Of a stretch of 64,000 nucleotides of DNA, positions 35,259-45,899 are shown in pieces. The notes under the pieces were generated by a model. The model did no database searches. It had not been told where the DNA came from and saw only the letters and a list, made by a program, of their open reading frames with translations. Positions within the stretch are counted from its first letter, which is position 1; each line of letters opens with the position of its first letter. Both the position numbers and the translations under genes were made by a program. This DNA is from Graphilbum fragrans (lineage: Eukaryota; Ascomycota; Sordariomycetes; Ophiostomatales; Ophiostomataceae), in the NCBI GenBank assembly GCA_001513895.1, contig LLKO01000023.1, forward strand, positions 291,337 to 355,336. Direction: 5' to 3'.

Positions 35259-38200
35259 TTACCCATAGCCCTCGTCCCCGTCGCTGTCATCCGCACCGTC
35301 CTCATCGTCGTGCTCCTCCGACTCCTCCCCGTCGTCCGTGTCGATGCAGTAGCCACTAGAGTCACTGCTGTCGCTGGTATCGTCGCCTGCCTGTGACTCG
35401 TCCTCGTTGTGGCCGTCCGTGGCCGCTGCCATGCTCTCCGGTGCCTCTGTCTGAGAGGGCGTCAGAGAGGGCCCCTGCGGACGGCGCCCCCAGTTCTCCC
35501 ACCCGGCATCTGGCGAGCCCCAAGGCTGCCAGCCCCGCGACCGCCGGGCTCTCTGCGGCTCGCTCACAGGGTCGTTAACGGGCACCTCACGGGCCGGGAG
35601 CAGGACGGCATAGAGCTCCTCCTCGATCTCGAATTGCTCCATGAACTCGAAATCGTCGTCATACTCATCATATTCATCATACTCGGAGTAGCCACCATGC
35701 GCGTACTCCCAGTCTTCCCGCTCGTCGTCCTCGTCATCCTCCTCGGCATACGCGCGATACTCGGAGCCGAAGTTTTCAAACTCGAGCTCCAGCTCGTCGT
35801 CCGCATACTCTCTGGGGGGAGCAGGGGGGGGAGGCGGCGACTCTGCGCCCGAAACCGCAGACGAACGGGCCTCTCCTAGGGGTTCGGGGAAATCCGGGTC
35901 TGGGTCCCCCTCTGCATCGGCGTCCGGGTCGTCTGCCGGCAGCCCCGGGGCTCGCCGCTCGGGGGGGGGCAGGGCCACGGCCATGGCCAGCCGAACCACG
36001 GCGTTCATGGCCGTGATGTACAGCACCATGGCGGTGTAGGCAAAGCGGAAGGACAAGGCGTAGGCGCGCTGGAAAGACTGGCCCAGGCGGTGGCGATGGA
36101 CGTTCGCCTCGGCATAGTGGTCCTCGGAGAAGATGTGCGCAAAGCAGTGGGCAAAGTGGCTCGGCGAGGTGAAGACGGGGACGTCGTCCTCCTGGCCGCT
36201 GCCGCCGACATGGCCGTGGAGGGGACATCGATACCTGCCCGAAGCGAGGCGCCCCAAGAGGGACGTGAGCGCCTCCAGCAAGGACGGCTCTTCCTCTTCC
36301 TCCGCCCGTGCCCGTGTCTGTGGCAGGCACGTCCTGGTGGGCACCATCCTCTGCGGCGTGGGATCGCGCAGCGTCTGCGCCTGCACGGCGGGATCCAGAG
36401 TCCGCGTCTCCGCGTCTGACCGAGGCGACGACGGCAATGGGGTCAGAGAACGCGCACGGCTGAGCAGTGCCGGGCGGTCCAGGTGGGTGGTGGAGTAGAT
36501 ACAGGGCGTGCCGAGGCTCGCATAGCTCATGGGGTCTGGGTTCTGGTCCGGCTGCTCGAGACCGGCAGCACGCAGTTGGTTGTAGCGCTGCTCGACAGAG
36601 CGGCGCATATTGGCCACAACTCGCAGCTGGTGCTGGTGGTGCTCCTCCGAGAAGCGCTCAAAAGCGGGCGGCCGGGCCGGAGGAGGCACGTGGACACGAT
36701 GGATGGGTGTGCGTGCATGGAAGCCGGGGGCGTAGTGGCCGGCCTGTGTGTAGCTGGGAGGGGAGGAGCCTGGCTGGAGAGAGCCTGGCTGCATGTAGCT
36801 CGGCTGCACGTTACTTGGCTGAGCATAGCCCGGATAGCTCGGATAGCCGGGCTGGGATGGGCTGTATGGCGGCAAGCGAGGCTCTGCGCGAGGCTGGAGG
36901 AAGTCTTCGCCATCCTGGAGAGCGTCCTGCAGCAGAGCCTGGTAGCTCAAGGGAGCCTCCGACAAGGTGTCGGCATCTATGTCATCGTGGCCATCGCCGT
37001 GATAGCTGGGAGCATAGGTGCTTGCCTGGCTGTTGGCGTCGGCATTGTAGCTGCCATGGCTATTGAAGGTGCCGTGGCCATTGTAGCTGCCATGGCCATT
37101 GTAGCTGTTATAACTATCGAAGCCATCGTAGCTGTTGGAGCCATTGGAGCCGTAGCCGGTGTAGCCGTAGCCATAGCCACTGTCGCCGTCGTAGCCGACG
37201 TAGCTGTCAACTCCATGGGCACGGAGAGCAGCCTGGGTGCTCTCTCCATTGCCATCGTAGCCATAGTAATTATGGGCCACGCCATAAGGCTGATACCGAA
37301 AGCCGTTGTGGCTGCTGGGACCGGCATAGCCGTTGACGCTGGCTTGGTAGCTAGGCAAGGCCTCGCCGTCGTTGCTGCCCAGCCCGAGGGTGCCGTATTC
37401 AGCCGTGCTGCCATTGTCCGCATCGTTTGCGTGGTTGGTTTGGCTCTGGATGGAGCCGCCGTGGCTTGCTTGCGTGGACGCGTTGTCATCCCGAGCATCT
37501 CCCTCACCGGAGCCATCATGTTCTGCCGCGTTGGGCCCCTGCACCCAACTCAGCACGCTCTCCAACACGGCAGCGCGCCGAGCTGGCGCCAGAAACCTGC
37601 GGCCAAGGTGGACTGGGGTAGGAGCGGGGGGCACGGAGCCTTCCGTGGGAAGAAACTCTTCCGGTGGCGGCGTGGGCGGGGCTGACGGCAGGCCCCGATT
37701 GCGGGTTGTGCTCATCATGTTCAAGCTCTGGGCGTCTTCATTGTCCATGTCGTCGTGCGTGAGATGGAGACGTGGCAGATCCTGAAGGAGATCTTGAAGA
37801 CTCGGGCCTTGGACACCTTGGCCGGGGACGCCATCGCCTTGGAGACTTGGGCCGTGGGCTTGATCTTGGACATGACTTTGACCTTGAGCTTGGCCATGGC
37901 CCGGACCGCCGCCACCCTGGAGGTTGGACTCTAGATCTGTAAAGCGGGTGTCAGAGTCCCGGGACCAACCGAGAAGACCGCGCGAGACGGCGTTTCCAAG
38001 ATCTGTGTTGGGACCCGAGGTGGTCCAGTCTAGCGGCACCGAGGAGGTGATGAGGTACGGCTCCTAGAGGAAACGCTGTTAGCTGGAGCTTAGAAGCAGG
38101 AAAAAAGAAAAAAAGAAGAAGAACAAAATAAGCAGGACACACGCACTGGCTGGGTTTCGGTGGTGCTGGCATAGGGCACAGTGTCCGGATAGTCCGAATG

Positions 38201-39325
38201 GGCAGACGCGCGGCGCGATGCTAAGCTGGCGGCGGTCCCTAATGTCGTGCCCCGGGTCTGTCGCTCCATGGGAGGGGCCACGGGCGACGAAGGCATGTCG
38301 CGGAAAGGGAATCGGGTGTGGGAGGTGCGAGGCATGCCGGAGCGTCCAGAGCCGTCAATGGTGCCGAAGATGTGGGAGCTGGTGCCGAGGACGCTAAACT
38401 GGAAAGAGCCCGAACTCCGGGCGGAGGTCGCAGCCACAGACTCGTCGGCAACGGATTCTGCGACAGGCCCGGCAGCAGATTCAGCGGCCGTCTCGGTGGC
38501 CGTCTCGGTGGCCGTCTCGGTAGCAGCCTCTGCAGCCATGTCGGCGGTGCTGGGATTGGAAGAGGCGGTGCAGGGGGTGACCGGAGGGTTGTTTCCGCCC
38601 TCTGCATCGGCATCATGCAAGGATGCGTAGTAGCTGCTGCGAGACGCATTGGCCTCGTTGCCTGGACGGAGGGCTGGCAGAGTGGTCTCTGCTGAAGAGG
38701 AGGCGGTACCGGGGCCGTTGGTTCTGCTGGTGCCGTTGGCGCGGCTGCCTCCGCCATCAACAATCGTGGCCCGGTTGTGGAAGTAGCCGACAGAAGCCAC
38801 AAGAGGCTGGCTCTGGGCAGTGTCATCGGAGTCGTCCGACCACAGAGAGCAAGCCGGCGAGGCAGCTCGATCTTCAGCTGGGGCGGAAGGACCCGAAGAT
38901 CTAGTGTTTTCGGCGTCCACAGCTTCAGAATGTCGAGCAGGTTCAGGAGGGTCAACAGGCACAGACGGCCCGGCTGTCTCCCCAGGATCGACGGGGCCCG
39001 AAGGAGGCGAACGGTGAGACAGCCGGCCGCGGCTTGCCTGGGTGTGACTAGGGGGGCGAACGGCACCAGCCACGGGCGCTTGGGCCCGCGGCCGAGGAGG
39101 AGGCGACAAAGCCGTCACGATCTCTTGGCCTTCCGAGACTGATGGCGTGATTAGCGGATGGGTTTACAAGGCGGCCTTACAGAACACAAGACAAGATGCA
39201 CGAGCACAAGACAAAGAAGAGCAAGGGCAAGATCAATAGAAAATTAAATATTAGAGAATGAATAAAGGAACACACAACTCACACTCTGTCTCACGGCCAT
39301 TTTGGCCGTCGTTGGCGGGGATCAT
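35259..39325 (-). CDS. large low-complexity protein with acidic C-terminus, unknown function
   Basis: Predicted protein of 1279 residues. Exons are 39325-39283, 39138-38147 and 38063-35259, with in-phase GT-AG junctions (GTGAGT and GTGCGT donors). Much of it looks disordered. There is a Pro/Ser/Ala-rich N-terminus, a run of (A)TETATETA repeats near 200, a Tyr/Gly/Ser/Asn-rich stretch with repeated SYNGHG-like units (about 600-705), and a Pro/Tyr/Gln/Gly region. About 950-1045 is more ordered: RYRCPLHGH, FAHCFAHIFSEDHY and a hydrophobic helix from FAYTAMVLYITAMNAVV that could be one membrane segment. The last about 190 residues are strongly acidic, and the protein ends GDEGYG. The Tyr/Asn/Gly-rich part is prion-like in composition. 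No family was recognised. The start at 39325 is chosen because exon 1 joins exon 2 in frame; it is the least certain part. Confidence 0.75.
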
Positions 39326-39534
39326 GTCGTGCTCCGGGACACAAGAGAGCACAAGAGTACGAGACTAGTACGAGCAGTAGCTTGGTGGGCACCGATATCA
39401 ATGGCGCCGTTGGGCTGTAGCGGGCGACCCAATATATCGGCCGAGAGGTGGAGGAGACAGAGTAGAGGATAGACGAGGGATAGAGGGAGGAACAACGAAA
39501 GGGAAGATAAGAGCTGGTACGAGATATCAAATGT

Positions 39535-39700
39535 GGTGAGACCAGAGCAGAGGAGTAGAGCAGAGCAGAATAGAGCAGAGCAGAGAAGAACAGAGAAGTA
39601 GACCAGATAGCAGAGCAAGATGGTAGAGCAGTAGATGCGAGTAGGGTATAGAAGACAAGATCGGGGCAGAGAGGAGAGAACGCAAGGAGCAAGAGAGCAG
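39535..39700. repeat. AGAGC(A)-type purine-rich simple repeat
   Basis: Repeated AGAGCAGAGCAGA and AGAGAAGA units. The minus strand reads Leu-Cys-Ser-Ala-like frames with no coding value. Confidence 0.75.
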
Positions 39701-40825
39701 CGCTAGGGCTAAGCAATGGGCTAGAACAGACAACAGAGTGCAACAGCAGGCTTGCTAACGCGGAGCAAAGGCTATAGGGTATATGGGGGCAGGATGTAGC
39801 TGTGGGCAATCAGAAACTAGAAACAGGAGGTAGAGGGAGGGAGAAATCTAGAAAGGAGGAACGGGCGAGGGCGGGTTAAAATAGAAAATGGGAACCGGGA
39901 ACTGGGGAGAGGAGGGGCGGGGATGAGAACCCAAGTTCGCTTGGGGAGACAGCCGGAGAGGTTGGGGAAGAGAGAAGAGGGAACGAGGGCAGGCCGAAGA
40001 CAAGACAAGACGGCGAGGGAGCGAGGGAGGGAACGAGCGAGCAGGAGATTGGTTCTCTCTCTGCCGCATGTTGGAGTGGACCAGGTCCCCTTCAGCTTGC
40101 ATCTGCACATCACCGGCTACGGCTACAGAGGACTTTACGCACCTACGAGGGAAAGGCAGGCGGAGGAAGGGGGAGCGGCCGGTCGAGGGCAAAAGCCCAA
40201 AAAGAAAGCAGAGGGAGAGACGAATAAGAGGGCCCCTGTGGCGTTGCAAGACAGCCAGACAGGCCGAAAAAAGCAAGCAACTACGACGAGGACTGCAGGT
40301 CAGACCGGTAATATAACGAGCGCCGTTGTCGTTGTGCCGTGTCTTTGGGCTGTATTTGGTTTTCGTTTTTTGTTTTTTGTGTTTTGTTTTTTTGTTTTTT
40401 TTTGTGTTGGTTATTTTTGTACGTTGTAATTTGTGCTTCGCGCTGTTGCCGCCGTGGCATGAGAGACGGTGAGAGCGACAGGGCGACGACCGACAGACCC
40501 AATGAGATGAACAGAAGAGACAGCGAAGAAGAGGTGCAAAGCTGTAAGAGAAAAGGCGAGATACTTGAACGCGGGTAGAGAGCTACCAAAGAAGAGAAGC
40601 GATCCATGGAATTGTTACACTCGGAGCACAGAGAACAACAAGAACAATCGAGAGGGCGCCAGAGGACGGACGAAAAGCGCAACAGCACCAGAAAACGAGA
40701 GAGACAAAAGAGACTAGCCCGGACTCCCTTGCTTGACCGCCTCGACGCCTTGCTTGGGCAGCAACACGCTATTGATGCAGGGTGTGCAGGGTGCAGAAGA
40801 GGTGGAGGAGGGGTGTGTCCGGGGG

Positions 40826-40965
40826 CGAGGGTGTGAGTGTGAGAGTGGGAGTGTGGGAGTGTGGGAGTGTGAGTGTGAGTGTGGGAGTGGGAGTGGGAGT
40901 GTGGAAGTGGGAGTGTGGAAGTGGGAGTGTGGAAGTGGGAGTGGGAGTGTGGGAGTGCGTGAGAT
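40826..40965. repeat. GTGGGA/GTGTGA minisatellite
   Basis: About 140 bases of GAGTGTGGGAGTGT and GTGGAAGTGGGA units, starting in GGGTGTGAGTGTGAGAGTGG. The opposite strand gives a Ser/His/Thr/Pro-rich frame that should not be taken as a gene. Confidence 0.88.
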
Positions 40966-41339
40966 GTCGTTGTGCTGCTCCGAAGTGGCGGTTTGAGTGT
41001 AGGAGTGGACAGGGGAAGATATGCCGTCCGGGAGCGAAAGGCCGTAGCCCGGCGATGGCGCCAGAAGTGCGACAGAACAATACCGGCGGGCGTCTCGGCC
41101 AAATATCGGGTGTCTGAGCCGTGGGCAGTGTCTGATGAGCGGTGTCATGGGGCTGGGAGTGGTGGACGAGGATGCGAATTGGGTTGGGATTTTCGGGATT
41201 TCTGGATGTTCTAGAGTCGGGTGGCAGTGGATTTGGTAAATACGTTGTGCTCGGGTTTCAGCGGTCTGTCCGCTAACGGACCCGTGGCGCTAGCGGGAGC
41301 TGATTGTGGAGCGGTGTACTACGACAAAATTCACAGTGC

Positions 41340-41370
41340 AGTACGGTACAGTACAGTACAGTACAGTACA
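41340..41370. repeat. GTACA pentanucleotide microsatellite
   Basis: About six units of GTACA (the first one GTACG). A short related stretch, TACAGTACGTAAAGTACAG, follows about 90 bases later. Confidence 0.85.
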
Positions 41371-41800
41371 GCCAGCTGGGGCACTCGGGTTTAGTGAGCT
41401 GCGGCGCATGTTCGAGCCTGGAATCGTACACAAAACCGTAGCGGCCGCGCTCCGCTGGCCTACAGTACGTAAAGTACAGTGTAGTAACGGTACTGCCCCA
41501 CACACGTGACCCCGCGACGCGTCCGAATAGCTCGCGGAAGCTCACCTCAACTTCACGACACACCGTCAGACATCACGGCGGCTCACGACGCGACCGCGCT
41601 GTACGATCCTCGCTCTCTGCTTGTGCCGGCTTGCATTCCGGCTCTTGCGTGCCTCGACCTTCATTCGGCGTCGTCGCCGTCGTCCTCGACCCTTTATTCG
41701 TCCGCCTCGTCCTCGACCTCGTCCTCCTCCTCGTCCTCCACCCTCGACCCCCTCCTCGACCTCCTCCTCCTCCCCCTCCTCCACCCTCAACCCATGGACC

Positions 41801-44608
41801 ATGCGTCCCTACATCTCCCCAGCGAGGATCGTCCTCATCATGCTCACGGCCATGTACTGCACCGAGTGCGTGCTGCCTGACGACGACGACTTTGTGCTCG
41901 CGCTGCTCACGAGCTTTCTCACGGACCCGTGCGCGCGCCCCCTCCGGCGCCGGCAGCGCCACCTCGCGCTCTGGCAGCGGCCGTCGGTGAACGTGGCGCT
42001 GCTGTCGCGGCTGGACAGTCTGCGCAAGCCGCTGCAGACGTGCTTCGCCGGCCGGCTGTCGCAGGAGGTGCCGCTGGTGCTGACGCTCTGGGACCACCTG
42101 ATCGCGCGGCTCTGGATGCAGCTGACGACGCTGGACGACCTGGCGCCGTTTTTCGGACAGCTGGGCCTGCTGGTGGCGCCGACATACGCCGAGCGGCGGC
42201 TGCGGCGGGAGATGGGCTTCGCGGACCCGCCGGAGACGCTGGTGCTGCTGGACCGGCGGTCGCCCGTCGGCCAGATGGTGTACCAGTCGTACGTCGAGTT
42301 CGAGCGGCTCACCTTTGCGGACCGGTGCAGTTTGTGGGAGGATTTTGTGCGGTACCGCCAGCCGACGCGCCTGGACTTCAAGATTCTGTGGCCGCACACC
42401 TACGCGGTCGAGGCGCGGCTGTTTGACGGCGTGCTGGTCGGCCACCAGTACTTTTGGGGCCCCGAAGCCACGGACACCCTGACACGCACCGTCTTCGACC
42501 GCATGCTGAAGGACCGCGCGGTGATGGCGAGTTCCGAGGACACGGAGCGCCTGCTGGCGATGATAATCGACCAAGGGAGTGAGTCTTCTCTTGTTTCTGT
42601 TTCTCTGTTCTCTCCTCTCTCTCCCGTCCTCTCCTCCCCTCTTGCCTTTCTCTTCTCTCTCTCCCTCCCCTCCTCCCCTCTTGTCTNNNNNNNNNNNNNN
42701 NNNNNNNNNNNNNNNNCTCTTGTCTGTCTCTTCTCCCCCCTCCCTCACTAACTCCTAGGCTCCGGCTTTCGCCCCGATCACAACCTCCGCTCCGCTATCG
42801 ACCGCATCGTCCGCAGCACCACCATCGTCCCCGCCCAGGCCACCTACTACCGCCTCTTCGAGGCCAAGCGCACCGGCGACACCCACACGGCCTACGACCA
42901 GCTGCACCGCTACTTCGACCTCGCCGCCCGCCACAACCCCGCCCCCCATTCCACGCCCCCCGGCATCCTCGGCTACAACATGGGTCCGCTGGTCAAATCC
43001 ATCACCCAGCGCGATTTCGGCGAGCATCCCATGGACCTGCTCTCCATCCTCGATAGCATCCACGCCGGCCGCGAGGCCCGCGACTACAATTCCCTGCGGG
43101 TGGCCCTGCTGTGGCTCTACCTCTACGCGCGCACCCAGCCCGCCCGCATCCGCCCCCTCCGGCTACAGGGCCTCGCCGGCCGGCCCGCCGACAGCGAGCA
43201 GGTGCTGCCGTACGTGCGACAGGACGCCACTGCGTTTGCCCATGCCGCATTGGCCCACGGCCCTCACCACTCCGGCGCTGCCGCCATCGCTTATGGACAC
43301 GTGGCGATGGCGACGTTGCTGGAGGCCCGCGTGGCTCTCGAAGACGGCCGCCCCCCGCTGTTTGCCAAGGGCCGCCTGCACGAGAGCACGCGCATTGTGC
43401 TGGGCCACGCGCAAGACACGCTGCTGGGACAGCTGACCACGGCCACCATGCTGTTCTGGACCCAGCTGGGCCTGGCGCCCTTGGCCGCCGTGCATGCCCG
43501 CGCCTTTCTGGCCACCCGCCAGCACGACGTGCCGTTCGACGAGACGCTGCGCGTGGCCTCGCGGCTGGCGCTGGTGTACGCCGAGGCCGGCCACTACGAC
43601 GCCGCCGAGAAGCTGCTGCTGGACTTGGCCGATCCGTCCGCGAGTCAGTCCCTCAACCAGTCGGGCATGGCGTCTCTGCGCCCGCAAGGCCGCGTGCGCC
43701 AGGTGCTGACGTACGTGGCGGCGCTGAGAGCCGTGCGCGCCCGCCGGTTCGACGACGCCGACGACCTGCTGAGCCGCCGGCTGCCGCTGGGCGGCTTTCC
43801 CACGTCGTCGCGGGCCGCCGCGGACGCCGCCCAAGGACCGACGGACGTGGACCCGGAGCTGGCGACCATGGCGGCCCTGCTGCGCGTCGAGGTCTTGGCC
43901 CAACGAGCGACGGCCGGCGACCTGTCGACCTCGGCGGCATCGTCGCGCGATTTGCACGGCCTGCGCGACGCCGCCGCCGCCCTCGACGCCCTCTCGGCCG
44001 CCTACGACCGCGGCGTCGGCAGCCGCGCCAGCATCGTGCGCATGGCCGTGGCCCGCAGCGACTTGTACCTGCGCGCCGGCCGCGGCCTGCGCGTGCTGTC
44101 GTTGATCCTGCGCACCGTCCAGGCCTGTCGTGAACGCCGCTTCCTGGCCCTGCTCTGGCACACCCTCGGCGGTGCCGTGGGCCGCCTGCTGGTGGCCGAG
44201 GCCGAGTTTGACGCCGCACGCACGCTGCTGCACGCTGTGATTCCGCGCGTGCTCGAGGGCGGGCAGCTGGCGACGGCGTCCGAGCTGCACGACCTGCTGG
44301 CCGACGCGTACGTTGGGCTCGCGGGGCAGCTGCAGATGCGCGAGGGGCCCTGCAGCATGGGTGTGACCCCGATGAACCGCCACCGTCGCACGTTGCGGCA
44401 CCTGTCGCGCGCCTGGTGGAGTCTGGGGCGTGCACAGGACTTGGCGGCGCGCAGCGGCGGCGGGGAGGCCGTCCGGGGAGATCTGACCGCCAAGCGGAAG
44501 GTTATTTTAGCCACGGCCCAGCGGGTACGAAGGAGCCAGGCGGGAGCATCGGGGCCTGGCTTTGGGCCTGTGAGCATGGCCACACGGATGGCCAAAGCCA
44601 GGGACTAG
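41801..44608 (+). CDS. apc5: anaphase-promoting complex subunit 5
   Basis: Predicted scaffold subunit of the APC/C ubiquitin ligase, which triggers anaphase and mitotic exit. Exons are 41801-42578 and 42759-44608 (875 residues), joined in phase through a pyrimidine-rich intron with GTGAGT, CTAAC and TAG. A 30-base N gap (42687-42716) lies wholly inside this intron, so the coding sequence is intact. The start MRPYISPARIVLIMLTAMY matches the fungal Apc5 N-terminal pattern (M-RYLTP-KI). The Apc5 TPR-like domain spans about 285-385 (YNMGPLVKSITQRDFGEHP, then ...ILDSIHAGREARDYNSLRVA). Later helical repeats (about 415-815) look TPR-like (for example LVYAEAGHYDAAEKLLLDLA). An upstream in-frame extension to 41621 is low-complexity and was not used. 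Confidence 0.88.
42687..42716. other. assembly gap (30 N) inside the apc5 intron
   Basis: Thirty undetermined bases flanked on both sides by CTCTTGTCT-type pyrimidine repeats. The true length of the repeat is unknown. Confidence 0.99.
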
Positions 44609-45899
44609 TTCAGGGGAGAGGAGAAGAGGAGTAATAATGGAAGGGTGGAGAGGAATCACGAGAGAAGGGAGAGGAGTCATGAAAAGGGAAAAAATTACGA
44701 TGGAGAAATGGAGAAAGGTGGAGAAAGGACAGAGGAATAATGACAAAGAAGAGGAAGAAAATGAAGATGGGGCGAGAAGAATAAAGAAGGAACTGCATCG
44801 GGAAGGAAAGACAAGGAAGACGAAAACATCTACAGCCATGAGTTACGACACGGAGTATGGACTATCGGGCATCGGCGGTCTTAGGCATTCTTTATTCACG
44901 CGATACATAGATACGAGAAATTGTCATTGTCAATTGCGAACAAACTAGATATAACGTGAACCAAGGCGGTGTATCGAGTGAGCGAAGTGGGATAGTGGCA
45001 TGGAAAAGGGCGTGCGAATAGAGGCGTGGGAATTGAAGAATAGAATCAAGTAGAAGCATCTAAACCGCTAAAATAAGAGGCGTACCCTGCAAACCAGCCC
45101 AGCAGAAGTCAGCGGGCTACCAAGCAAAAAGAGAAAATAAATAAAAGCAGAAGCCTAGAATATTAAGGGAGAAAACGAAAAGCAAAAAAAACATGAAATG
45201 GCAGAAACAAAAGCAAAGTACAACTAAGTCGTTAGTGTGGGGAAGAACGACCATTGATCACTATCAGATGAGACTAAGCCCATACAGATCAGCATCCGGA
45301 TCCAAGATCCCAACAGGTCAACGGCCTTTTCAGCTGCCGCCATGCCCATGGCCAACTCCTCACCATTGTCTGCCACCCTCTGTTGTATCCAAGTCCTGTT
45401 TGTGTCCTGGTTTGTTATCAGTTTTCAGTGTGCTCACTGTCCGGTCAGCAAGACCAAATCGCACGTCATCGAAGTTGCATCCATGAGCCCACCCATGTTC
45501 ATTAGTTCATCCTCAACTAGGCCAACCCTTCCACCCAGGTCCATGTGTCCATGTGTCCTCCCCAACCATCCATTCATGCCATCCTATCCATCCAAGCCCA
45601 TGAACCTATCCGATCTCGTATCCTAATCCCCTAATAAGTATTGCCCGAGGAGTGCCCGTTTGCGGATTTTGCCGGTTGGGTTTTTCTTAATCCCCCCCTT
45701 TTCCTTTTTATTTCCCATTCTCGCTCTTACCCTCGATCCTGTTCGCCCGGGCTTGAAGTTATCAAAACCGAAACACCATACGCCAAACCCAAGTACTAAG
45801 AATTTAACCAAAAAGCACTACCCAAAACAAATTAAGCCAAAACAAAAACCTAAACCAAAACGAAATTCAAACAAAACACAACAAACGAAGCACAAGAAT
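44609..45899. other. convergent intergenic region
   Basis: Contains the 3' ends of apc5 and the following minus-strand gene. It begins with an A/G-rich stretch (44630-44830). Nothing else is recognised. Confidence 0.5.

Larger units (their letters stand above)
39326..41800. other. divergent intergenic region rich in simple repeats
   Basis: Shared upstream region of the low-complexity protein gene and APC5. It holds the GAGCA, GTGGGA and GTACA repeats listed separately. Just before the APC5 start a CT-rich tract (about 41690-41792) is probably 5' leader. Confidence 0.5.

Noticed and set aside
36483..37685. 400-codon plus-strand frame, Ala/Val/Ile-rich
   Set aside because: Antisense shadow of the Tyr/Gly/Asn repeat region of the 1279-residue protein gene.
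40281..41102. 273-codon minus-strand frame with Ser/His/Thr/Pro repeats
   Set aside because: Produced by the GTGGGA minisatellite and flanking purine-rich DNA; no ordered segment.
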